Shown here: in pieces, positions 26,201 to 32,102 of the stretch
Layout: the number at the start of each line of letters is the position of its first letter
How positions within the stretch are numbered: the stretch's first letter is position 1
Origin: a virus
Strand: one strand, 5' to 3'
Virus record (IMG/VR): IMGVR_UViG_3300034096_001238
Coordinates: 1-34,898 of that record
DNA: 34,898 bases
The notes under the pieces: generated by a model
What the model saw: the letters and a program-made list of their open reading frames with translations, nothing else
Database searches by the model: none
What the model was told of the DNA's origin: nothing
Translations under genes and position numbers: made by a program

Positions 26201-29200
26201 GGCCGTTCTCTGCGCCACGAACAGTCTGATGTCCCCTGCATACACATTCTCAAGTTCAGCGGCAAGTGCAGGGTCTGTCTTCTGAAGCTCCGTCAATGTG
26301 GTCACCAGATCCTTGGTGGCAGATGCTATGAGAGCCTCTGCGGTCGCTATCTGGGCCTTCAATACCTCAAGCTGCCTGGTAGTGTCATTCACACGCTGAT
26401 TGAGCATGTCGATCGTTCCCTGCACGTCCTCGTCCAATTGACGCTTGGCCTGTACGTACCTTCTCATCAGTACCTCGGATCCTTCAGTGCCTGCATTGAA
26501 GTATTCCAGTTCCTCACCCTCTTCCACGAACATGTTCTCAGCGGCCTGCACAGCCTCTATGAATCTTTCGAGATCATTCTCGGTCACATTCTCCATTGAC
26601 AGGAGGTCAGTGGCCTTGAGCATGTCATTCAGTTCCTGACGTGCTACTCCCACTTTTCCTTTTATGGCATTGAACTCCTCCTCGTGCACATCCTTCTCTC
26701 TGGTGGCAACGGCAAGATCTGCTTTCAGTTCTGCCATTGTGATCTTACGGGAATCCATTCCTTTTCTAAGATCCTTGCGTGCAGTGGTCGCACTGTACAG
26801 TTCAAGTTTCTTATCAAGACGTCTCAACCGTTCTTTCAGGTTCCTGTCTATCCTCTTCAATGTGGGGAGGAAACTGAGGTCCTCTGCACTGTCAGACCGT
26901 TCAGCATCAAAGATTACATAAGCTTCCAGTGCCTCTATGTCCCTTGCGAGGATGGACACTATCCTTTTGGCGTAATGCTCACTGACGGGCAGTCTTCCCT
27001 CCTGTATGAGGAAATTGATCCTCTTGTATTCCTGATACAACCATGAGGATGCTTCCTTCACGTTGTTCAGTTGCTGACGTACTATGGGCTCGTCCTTTTC
27101 TATGAGTTCCAATGCTCCGAGAACATACCCTGGAGGATCGAACAGCATTCTGGAAGCTTTTACGGACTCTGCCTCATCAGCTGCTTCCAACTGTCTGATC
27201 TTTTCATTCAGAGCATTGAATTCCGCTTTCAGCTCAGGCATCTCTGCACTGAGTTCTGCAATGTTCTCCTCTATGCCGGCCACACTTGCAATTTTCATCT
27301 GCAGTGTATCGCCGGTCCTGGCCATGGCCTCTTTCAACTCCTCAAGACGCTCTTCGAGATCAGCGTATCCGACAGCCTTGTATGCCCGGATCCTTTCCTG
27401 CATGTCACTGATGGCCGTGTTGACTTCCTCAAGGGCTGTCACTGCCTCTGCTTTTGCCACTTCAAGTTCCTTCTCCACCTTCTCCACCACCTCTCTCTGT
27501 ACTCTCAGCATCTCCTCGAATGTCTCCGGGGCCGATGCTGCGATGAACATGTCAGTGAACTGCTTCCTCTGTATCCTCAGTTTCCGAAGATCATCCAGTT
27601 TCTGGATTATCTCATTCTGATTGGCAGTGGCTGCTATGGGATCCCTTTGGAACAATGCATCAAGAGACTCCATCTCCACATCCCTCTTGGACTCAAGCAG
27701 GATACCTATCAAGGGCTGGGTCATATCCTTCTCAGCGGACAGTACCTTCTCAAATTCACGCAGTCCTTCCAGATCCTCCTGCATGGCCACTGGACGTCTC
27801 TCAGGATTCACACGCTCTATGTCAGCTATCCTCTGCCGTGTCTCCATGAGCTGGCCTGCAACAGATGCATTGAGGTTCAGAGTACCCATACGGGCCACAC
27901 GGATCTTGCCGTCCGTCTGCCTGTACACGATCTCATCCACCATATCAGAGTCTTCAGCGAATTGCACCTCACCCCCGGTCATCTTTGCCAGTTCAGCGAT
28001 GATCTGTTTCTCACGCTTATCGTTCTCCTCCGCCTTGGATGCATAGCGCATCATGAACCTGCGTCTTCCGGCACTTGAACCGATATTGTTGACGTCATCC
28101 ACGTTGGCATACTTCTCCTCGAAGGTCATCGGGAAGGAGCTGTCGATCATATCTGCAACCTTCTTGAAACGGGCCACCCGGTCACTGAAGGATCTTTTGA
28201 GCTCCTCCTTCCTAAGGTTCAGGTCCTCCAAAGGCATTGCAGGGTCATATCCGTAGACCTCCTTGAAAGAGTCAGGATCCATTTTCATGCCCTCTTCGAA
28301 CATCTTCATGGCATCCTCAAGCTGTCCCGTCTCGTTGAGATAGAACATGTGGTCGAAGAAGTCATCCTCTTCAAGGTTCTTCGCATCGAACACACGTCCC
28401 TCCTTCTCAGCGAGTATTCGGGCCTCTACCCTTCCATGCAACTGTTTTGCAAGGAATGCGGCATGTGCCTGATTCAGATATTTCTCAGGATGGGTCTTCT
28501 TGTGCTCCAGGAACTTGTCTTGAAGTTTCTTTTTGAACTCCTCCAGATTGTTCTTGGCAGTCAGTTTTCTTGATGTCTCTGCTATGGATCCGGACATGAA
28601 CATCCCTGAACCTCCTGCGGCTTTTGGCATTCCCATGAGACCGAGAAGGAATCCGAGTCCTATTTCCGTCTGTCCTTCCTTGGTGCCTATGGTCTCACTC
28701 ACAGCCTCTCCGAATCCTCCTATGTACTCACCGAGATCAAGTTCGAACTGTTTTCCTGAACGGGCTGCATTGTAGGCATAGTGCTCTGACATACGTGCGA
28801 GTACACCCTGACCTCCTTCTTCCACAAAACCTTCGTGAACACCTCTCACTGCCCACTTACCTGTACCTACCACACGTGCGGCACCGACATCTCCAAGGCC
28901 GGTCTTTTTGATCCCTTTGATTGCAAGATCCTCTACTTTTCCTGCAGCTTTCCCTGCGGATCTGAACATTCGTTTCATTCCCGGACCGTACATGCCACCT
29001 AACATGATGGCGTTACCGGATCCCACAAGGAACATGTTGCCGGCGAATTGCATATTGGAGAGTCCCACAGCCATGTCCACCATGTTCTTCCTGTCCTCTG
29101 CAGGTATCATTTTCAGCTTCTCCTCACGGGTAGGAGGAGTGCCTGTGCTCTGTTCATATGCTTCGAACATGGACCTGTACTCAGGGTTCTCCAAGGCCAG

Positions 29201-30064
29201 ATCCAGAGTGGAATCGTACCCCATACGGGCCTCAAGTCCTGATTCATACACGGCACCCGTGGCAAGATGAGCAGAGGTCGACAGTATATCAGACCACATT
29301 CTCTTGGTGGCCAGGTCTGCACCTTCCTTTACTATGCCCTGTCCTGTCATGTTCCTCAGGTACTTCATACTCCTCATGGAATTGAACATCCTGTTGCTCA
29401 TAGCGGCCTTTGCACCAAGTGACATGCCTTTCAATGCCACATTGGTCAGTCCTCCGGTAAGGGCGGCCCCTGTGAGGAAAGAGAGACCGTTCACAAACTG
29501 GTCTCCCCAGAAGTTGTAGGTACCCACCTGTCCGAGAGCTGACTTCTCTTTCTCAGCCTGCATGTAGTAATGAGGGAAGGACTCCTGCATGTCCTCTGTC
29601 AGGGAGTCTATGAACCGTGCAGCACTGTTATTCCATAAAGGCTCCAGACTCCATGTCATCAATGCCTTGGGAGCACCGAGCAAAGTCGCACCGGCACCTG
29701 CAGTATTCAATGCGGTACCTCCTACAAGCTTGACCATTGAGTTCCCCACCTTGTCATAGAGAGGCTGGGACTGGGCTCTGAACTCATTCAGATTATTCAG
29801 CTGATGCGCATAGTTGACACCTGCATCATATTGAGAGGCCCCATAGTCGTCCGGAAGATCTACTACACGTGCAGCACTACTTGAAGAACTTGCAAGACTG
29901 ATATCAGTAAGAGCTCCAAAGAAGTCTCCCTTCACAGCTTTAAGATCTTCCTCTGTGAAAAGACTGCTGACTTCCTTTTTCTTTTTTACAGGAGGATCGG
30001 TGACTGATCCTGAAATCGGGTCTGAAAGTTGTGACAGGTCTTCTTTTGAGAACAGATTCGACAT
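17243..30064 (-). CDS. 4273-aa giant polypeptide with crAss-like phage RNA polymerase and zincin protease domains
   Basis: An uninterrupted 4273-codon frame. Seen in order: tandem N-terminal motifs LFSKEDL (4-10) and LFTEEDL (35-41); Gly/Ala-rich hydrophobic segments (about 112-135, 190-222, 340-362, 466-490) that could insert in or cross membranes; long charged coiled coils (about 790-1325); a Pro/Thr/Ser linker (about 1837-1890); a zincin motif HEAFH at 2062-2066 with E2116/E2117 as third-ligand candidates; a highly charged linker (about 2336-2364); and the RNA polymerase core with DFDID at 3474-3478. phi14:2 gp66, a crAss-like phage polymerase with this motif, is packaged and transcribes early genes after ejection; the same role is inferred here. 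The fusion is far larger than gp66 (about 2180 residues), so processing into several chains is plausible. It starts 55 bases after the upstream late gene, without a Shine-Dalgarno. Confidence 0.88.
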   Translation of the reverse strand: MSNLFSKEDLSQLSDPISGSVTDPPVKKKKEVSSLFTEEDLKAVKGDFFGALTDISLASSSSSAARVVDLPDDYGASQYDAGVNYAHQLNNLNEFRAQSQPLYDKVGNSMVKLVGGTALNTAGAGATLLGAPKALMTWSLEPLWNNSAARFIDSLTEDMQESFPHYYMQAEKEKSALGQVGTYNFWGDQFVNGLSFLTGAALTGGLTNVALKGMSLGAKAAMSNRMFNSMRSMKYLRNMTGQGIVKEGADLATKRMWSDILSTSAHLATGAVYESGLEARMGYDSTLDLALENPEYRSMFEAYEQSTGTPPTREEKLKMIPAEDRKNMVDMAVGLSNMQFAGNMFLVGSGNAIMLGGMYGPGMKRMFRSAGKAAGKVEDLAIKGIKKTGLGDVGAARVVGTGKWAVRGVHEGFVEEGGQGVLARMSEHYAYNAARSGKQFELDLGEYIGGFGEAVSETIGTKEGQTEIGLGFLLGLMGMPKAAGGSGMFMSGSIAETSRKLTAKNNLEEFKKKLQDKFLEHKKTHPEKYLNQAHAAFLAKQLHGRVEARILAEKEGRVFDAKNLEEDDFFDHMFYLNETGQLEDAMKMFEEGMKMDPDSFKEVYGYDPAMPLEDLNLRKEELKRSFSDRVARFKKVADMIDSSFPMTFEEKYANVDDVNNIGSSAGRRRFMMRYASKAEENDKREKQIIAELAKMTGGEVQFAEDSDMVDEIVYRQTDGKIRVARMGTLNLNASVAGQLMETRQRIADIERVNPERRPVAMQEDLEGLREFEKVLSAEKDMTQPLIGILLESKRDVEMESLDALFQRDPIAATANQNEIIQKLDDLRKLRIQRKQFTDMFIAASAPETFEEMLRVQREVVEKVEKELEVAKAEAVTALEEVNTAISDMQERIRAYKAVGYADLEERLEELKEAMARTGDTLQMKIASVAGIEENIAELSAEMPELKAEFNALNEKIRQLEAADEAESVKASRMLFDPPGYVLGALELIEKDEPIVRQQLNNVKEASSWLYQEYKRINFLIQEGRLPVSEHYAKRIVSILARDIEALEAYVIFDAERSDSAEDLSFLPTLKRIDRNLKERLRRLDKKLELYSATTARKDLRKGMDSRKITMAELKADLAVATREKDVHEEEFNAIKGKVGVARQELNDMLKATDLLSMENVTENDLERFIEAVQAAENMFVEEGEELEYFNAGTEGSEVLMRRYVQAKRQLDEDVQGTIDMLNQRVNDTTRQLEVLKAQIATAEALIASATKDLVTTLTELQKTDPALAAELENVYAGDIRLFVAQRTALRDELLSNMEKYTAELAEIQRESDTIRRDYMRVRMVDVFQRVMAAPDMSDMSEVEEMPFTAENAEEDFDALIDAERPGRFLPSIDIGFHKSTSQSHSAAINRHKQLSAIKDRTQEEQVQLDRVDNIIRWYKWLQNPEDMDNWIESKTTRMLVFSERSVPDALKERMAGTFYLKEGETESQELKMVPVRVSADGSYELILEEGKFIYASMMDADLETSKGTPRFHDLNQLSEDGKKKMLNSYKAERERLLALDNPVLIRPFHGSSGVPITKVGDKKNPLLPINDVMSVIDLAEVPLKISMPSTSDKGTRSTVVEFPGATGSVVAGVGKVFAYDSKRRRYIPMERSLLSQEDSVNVARMYHLMLKTYLQARAAGVDHITARKGARDLDLWKGVTLRSQIRDIIHEHWDKDSPSEYQIMSRLENSHIIFGLEGKITIADFEAKNHVYEAFMKFLANKRYHVKADTLAGNKSWNRVQLKEDLTVKVIDSYPNYTKFLLTPVNGKAPVMSRMSAYKTDSKLTPASVGGYLVYSSTDLSEERLSTVDRNVALQDMAPRAATPIVTTASTPSTLSDPNPMAGSIDALSRAFEETPADEDTAGGPSERQDVVFTGDNAAAIAALKGVTDPTEEASEKVQPRFHSLIYDKEDGLTLTFYLNNEQMVLEEPSPSPDGNYSLEYLTENMKGDINFSDLSTDLQEEVMTAILIETSMRTIQADSPVFNAIQESVTEEIARAQKMTPIQVTHVQTLLGRLDDPAVAQLRGYGDVLLSSFAPAGGVYHEAFHNVSLYVLTPNDRKVLYGKVRQLEGEVQDYLGNIVNFNTMSDTQADEWLAEEFRKWLLSGMTRKVGQEGIADDRNIIQRFFDSIRLLLRRLFNLNDRFEFDPDVKSIDGFFKELESGRFLHAVPAPIRAIGSDVYMRTRPDGVSMEQVRDFQHMFFAEMASLVDLDNLDGRNPTLQQKGIHSIADVYQAFAETQLPGGKFNTLLSLTSVSLQKKLVEKDRSLAEGSLEKEALKGQLDLIGRNINELLSDRTKVARIKSMLNSYLQDMKFVEVEGEAAKNEGKEDDERTIGKEEEEAASKDVNWDREFGDTSVIGMAGKEARFLFGTIVKKGRVERYGMNGLYDLTEVLNAVQVAMKDARDWKDILSRAKEMSTDPVHPWGMQVLRRLEKLHHINRDKSAPLDTTAYLFRQQISSQLRKTVIAPFETLVSSDGRISSIDPAQLRTQENIKDTWKKNLQAKRPEFIRMDGSKMVFVPTRMVTLEGKNPESMSNLLARLPKIQSARELIEIAGVFGITFSRPEALTPKNLTFEGETVGTVLRESLNAILTTALAGGEINMFDRSRSDEMGRANRLARLEFRYGSRTQELGYTAADGKSRYSVSDPPFLAVAGGRSYNQSYLSTEYTSYAENSLVAQHMKENPDVPLGLEVVILQGLKDAEGSVTGEKVAKLSTGDLLVMHVNALMDGVTVMPRPADKGTELGAKLPIWNRLPAVGEMNLEEERTMNVLKGYLEDEIVQAIRMHYNYDHIEFVPDAKHSLRMFKGLLSEKTLAVIDKKISGARPSRPTDITVAEEARIRASVKAFLNTENAEKSIILDMKQHLLSDARILSEYLAEMRLVEMEGNNVRLLGLDPGSYGSRVKRDRNGYATLPVDLFNDIVLDLSLRHFIGKNEMFKAFLGDPAVYVSLFKRLGGSPGPKMMMDTDQSFITHVTETSGGRLPRRQNTSRPTGRFVTIDEFRGKVDRKMLEAFKSFVQEQEVINAYNEKKGKEGKGVTDKADGTIWVTSDFMRMASWGTGQWSAEKEEAYQEMVQGISPKIQGGSFAPEKFQFFGPAMVGGKYVPAMFKMSSVPLDETLGQFNGRKYVNYLNMLRFLRENEIDGVVIPSAFKFGKQVPEARYHHREKNRVVTYDEGIQERNRVDIDLAYFGSQQKIGQSFKGKTMNAVQAQAHIGADLFEQGKVIPGMEAAARMVDEFNTVRAELVRRGMNDMLRRLQIERTPEGYGMTAESYSKVLDFLEEQGTAKEIGEFLLSAVKTLRTFQDPKFEMFVDPKAMERVLMGGISKQIIRQKRRGDQLIQMSEAGYEVAEIDGKLVDTSLGFYQNPSTGNWVAEVRVPNFMRDLVGRDLNITPQGIMSEGKLIAPSNMLEAIGIRIPTDGLHSIETIRIVEFLPDHAGPVVMIPHMLLIKSGSDFDIDKLVMYFRNHRSNPDGTLSAVPYFNSLEEWYNDEAAQRLRAYEVLMEKLQTELMEAPSEKDLALLNNLTETLFGNAYTDTPIRTREQLRVRMEKAGDRLAEFWITSMDGSLRLVPFESWRNLNPDIELENVITNAALENRMMDLMRDLITIPARATEFLRPVNTDLIKTLKKDLMENSSKNRMIPDLDNVKNLHTATSLPNIMRMSRAAFDGKSTVGIYALGGTHHIKAQKVGLQIDLTEQVQALKSRNPKKRLKKDAQINFQGFEDVTDTLSLSSVMNRKVEGTKRMTISNSMSQNVNSAVDNASNFELHVLNAGERTAPAVSFLLRAGVPMEMTAYFMNQPAVRDFTYELDRQTSRFLRVRKKSQSKYDIYVTLSTRYRNPGKTRYFFTLDQLQKMSRMSLEEIKKPGNEQLSEMQGQVLRDLLVYMALGEDLGNAVNAQSFDTKAPKSKVHAQYMVMNYRKVLASNRFPNLEKIVSESYLDPMELFSEDVPGMFKDMFITDSMELADSVRTELMRNFLKDDSYVSMDDAVKELERVEAGLRTWVLQNIPDADGVVVGRRMKELMYGTGSLPRKIASIQNGSLYEDLRYNFWINSMIPQLQSDTTIPDALRPAVKSLQPADKDALYDSFMEIYERHPELAMDIMHTAILQSGMLNSPFEILSMIPGELFAQWSQGVYRNFSQTMVTTSSQDFLDSYVANQTWNRNLAEYSLDAEGKTATGLYYVSLEDKARTGLMKQERELRLFRKNGTGTSEEILVPASKSHRHLLNLAERTLPSQTATVESTPDTNDELPCP
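18575..20827 (-). other. RNA polymerase core (two double-psi beta-barrel region)
   Basis: Residues about 3080-3830 of the giant protein. The sequence GIRIPTDGLHSIETI, then VVMIPHMLLIKSGSDFDIDKL, matches the catalytic barrel of crAss-like phage RNA polymerases; D3474, D3476 and D3478 would bind the catalytic magnesium. About 300-350 residues upstream, lysines K3128 (MFKMSS) and K3171/K3174 (AFKFGK) fall where the second, beta-like barrel is expected. Downstream, SAVDNASNFELHVLN and then a P-x-x-R-D-F stretch (about 3760-3820) are also typical. The motif is seen; the barrel boundaries are inferred. Confidence 0.85.
23585..23932 (-). other. Zincin metallopeptidase-like domain
   Basis: Residues about 2045-2160 of the giant protein. 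GVYHEAFHNV supplies the H-E-x-x-H zinc motif (H2062, E2063, H2066), and about 50 residues later ADEWLAEEFRKWL supplies E2116 or E2117 as a possible third ligand on a helix. This layout is common in metallopeptidase domains within phage polyvalent and crAss-like late proteins. A role in cleaving this polypeptide or other virion proteins is inferred, and no cleavage site can be assigned. Confidence 0.65.
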
Positions 30065-30083
30065 GGGGAAAATCTTTTACCAG

Positions 30084-30091
30084 CAAAGGTA
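30084..30091 (-). promoter_or_regulatory. Possible Bacteroidota-type -7 box before the giant RNA-polymerase gene
   Basis: On the - strand these bases read TACCTTTG, an exact fit to the TAnnTTTG -7 element of the Bacteroides primary sigma factor, 19 bases before the ATG at 30064. No TTTG-like -33 box is present at the expected spacing, so this may be chance or a weak internal promoter within the late operon. It lies in the 55-base gap, the only sizeable one in the late block. Confidence 0.25.
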
Positions 30092-30119
30092 ATTGTAAAG
30101 TCCCTGAAGAACATGCTCA

Positions 30120-32096
30120 TCAGAACGGTGCTTTCTGTCGAGGCTCCGATATGTCCTTGTAAACGCTTGCTACTTTTCCATTGTACCTGCGCACATTCTG
30201 TATGTACAATTGTGTCAGATAGCTTTCGGCATCTTCAAGATACATTTCTTGCGGTGTTCCATTTACGTTCATGGCCACTTTGGTACGTAAACGGGTATTG
30301 GAACCTTCGGTCTCTATCACATTCCCTGCAAGCACAGTTTCCCCTCCTATTGATACTTTTATCGGAGCGTCTGTCTTTTTCATAGATGCTTGGAGATTGT
30401 ATATTGATGCCAGTCCTTCAAAGTGCAGTGCCTGATCCTTGTAGACTTCAGTGATAACTGAGTACACGGATCCATCATGCACTATCTTGTGTCTCCATCT
30501 ACCGGCATTCACTCCATTTGTTATCTGCTCTGTGGATCCTGGAGCATCTTTACTGGTAGGATCGACTGATTTCTTGAAAGTGTCCACCACTCCACTTCCC
30601 CATCCGAAAAAGCCTGTATCCCCAGCATCCGGACCGGATGATCTTGTAGACTGACTGTAGATGGCATCTTCAAGACTTGCAGCAGGTTCTCCATTCTCTT
30701 GGAACAGAACTCCTTGACCTACAGAATTAAAGCTGTGGTACAACAATGCTTTTGCTGAGGTCTGATCTTCCAATAGCACTGCATATGGCTGTACAGATTG
30801 CTGGAACATTCCCCCCATTCGTATCAAGTGATCCTTCTCAGACTCTCCGGCTCTACGTGGGACATCCTCCTGTAATTTTTTATTGGCTCTCAGGAATGCC
30901 ACAAAACTCCTATCATTCGGTTGCAGGTCTCTTACGGCTGACGTAATATTACCTGCATTGTATGCCTCCAACAGTTTTTGAGTCGTCACAGATTCCTTAC
31001 CGACCTCAAACATTGCCATGCCTCTACTCTTAGCACTGCCTATGGGAAGAGGTGTGAAAGCATTCTCAATACTCTTTGCGCTTCCGAGTTCCTTGAAAGG
31101 ATTCTGACTGAGCTGATCGGGTACGAGTGTGGGCATGTACGGAGACTCTGTTTCCTTGTTGGTAGCAGCTCTTACTCCAGACGCATCAGTGATCTTGAAC
31201 ACATTGCTGACCAGACCTATCTGCTTGGATCCCACATTGAATAGCATATCCTTTAGCATTCCCTTGGATTCATTCTCAGTGTAGGTGGTGCCTGTCGTAG
31301 GATTCACGAACAACTGATCGTTGGCAGCAATGAACTGCTGTCCTTCAGGTGAGTTGTACAGATTGGAGGCAAGGGCGTCTGTCAGATCCTGGATCTTCTT
31401 CTTCGACACTCCCACACTGGTATACCCGTACAAGGGCATGTCATAATTCAGAAGGGCCTGTTCCTCTGGTGACCATCCAGCGGCCATGGCAGCCCGTCTG
31501 ATGGTCGCTCCTCCGTCCTTTGCCACGTCTGCGATCAGATTATTGATCCTTCCCTCAAGATCCTGTCTGAGGGCCACCTTTGGTCTGTAGATCCCTTGGG
31601 TGTCCGAGTCCCATACGTCAGCGGCACTCTCCATCACAGGGGCATTGGTCACAGGGTCGATCACTGCCTTACCCTTGGCATCCTTCTTCACCTGCATGTT
31701 GAAGTCATACACATTGGGAGCACCATGCTTTGCGATCAGCTCAGCTTTCAGTGCTTCTCCCGCCTCCCAGTTCTTGTAGGAGTCTATCGCATTCAGAACA
31801 CTGTGGTCTGTAAGGAATCTCGATGTCGCATCAGTGATGGTCTTCCCCATGTTTTCGAAGTCCACCCTGTTGTTGATGATACTGTCAATGTTCATCTGGG
31901 CACGGTTGATCGCCTGAGCATCGTTCCCTATGGTACGTACAGACCCTATGGCACGGTCAAGGAGGGACTTTGCGGCCACACCCTCATCGTACCTTCCCCG
32001 AAGTGTCTCGGCGATCTTAGGGAGGTGCGTATTGAGTACCACGGGCTCATAGTCCCTAAAGAAACCCTTGGGTTGGAATAGACTCTCGTAGGCCAT
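30120..32096 (-). CDS. Hypothetical late protein (658 aa), probable virion or cargo protein
   Basis: A 658-residue soluble protein of unknown function in the late operon, between the repeat-rich 928-residue protein and the RNA-polymerase giant. The N-terminal 200 residues are mostly helical with a charged character. The middle contains Gly/Asn-rich loops, and the C-terminal region (about 540-640) looks beta-rich (WRHKIVHDGSVYSVITEVY, then IKVSIGGETVLAGNVIE). No enzyme motif, signal peptide or membrane segment is seen. Position and size match the genes before the RNA polymerase in crAss-like phages, which encode virion-internal or tail-associated proteins; this assignment is from context only. 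The start lies six bases after the previous stop, following tandem stops TAG-TAA, with no Shine-Dalgarno. Confidence 0.78.
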   Translation of the reverse strand: MAYESLFQPKGFFRDYEPVVLNTHLPKIAETLRGRYDEGVAAKSLLDRAIGSVRTIGNDAQAINRAQMNIDSIINNRVDFENMGKTITDATSRFLTDHSVLNAIDSYKNWEAGEALKAELIAKHGAPNVYDFNMQVKKDAKGKAVIDPVTNAPVMESAADVWDSDTQGIYRPKVALRQDLEGRINNLIADVAKDGGATIRRAAMAAGWSPEEQALLNYDMPLYGYTSVGVSKKKIQDLTDALASNLYNSPEGQQFIAANDQLFVNPTTGTTYTENESKGMLKDMLFNVGSKQIGLVSNVFKITDASGVRAATNKETESPYMPTLVPDQLSQNPFKELGSAKSIENAFTPLPIGSAKSRGMAMFEVGKESVTTQKLLEAYNAGNITSAVRDLQPNDRSFVAFLRANKKLQEDVPRRAGESEKDHLIRMGGMFQQSVQPYAVLLEDQTSAKALLYHSFNSVGQGVLFQENGEPAASLEDAIYSQSTRSSGPDAGDTGFFGWGSGVVDTFKKSVDPTSKDAPGSTEQITNGVNAGRWRHKIVHDGSVYSVITEVYKDQALHFEGLASIYNLQASMKKTDAPIKVSIGGETVLAGNVIETEGSNTRLRTKVAMNVNGTPQEMYLEDAESYLTQLYIQNVRRYNGKVASVYKDISEPRQKAPF

Positions 32097-32102
32097 GGAT
32101 TA

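Noticed and set aside
27071-28078. A 335-codon open frame on the + strand opposite the giant gene
   Set aside because: It is antisense to the coiled-coil part of the 4273-residue gene, is rich in Cys, His and Leu as expected from reverse-complemented Glu/Lys/Arg codons, and has no recognisable domain.
17243-30064. Possible frameshift or assembly artefact joining separate genes
   Set aside because: The 4273 codons are uninterrupted and composition is even. Linkers are low-complexity but in frame, so there is no positive sign of an artefact; long-read data would be needed to exclude it fully.
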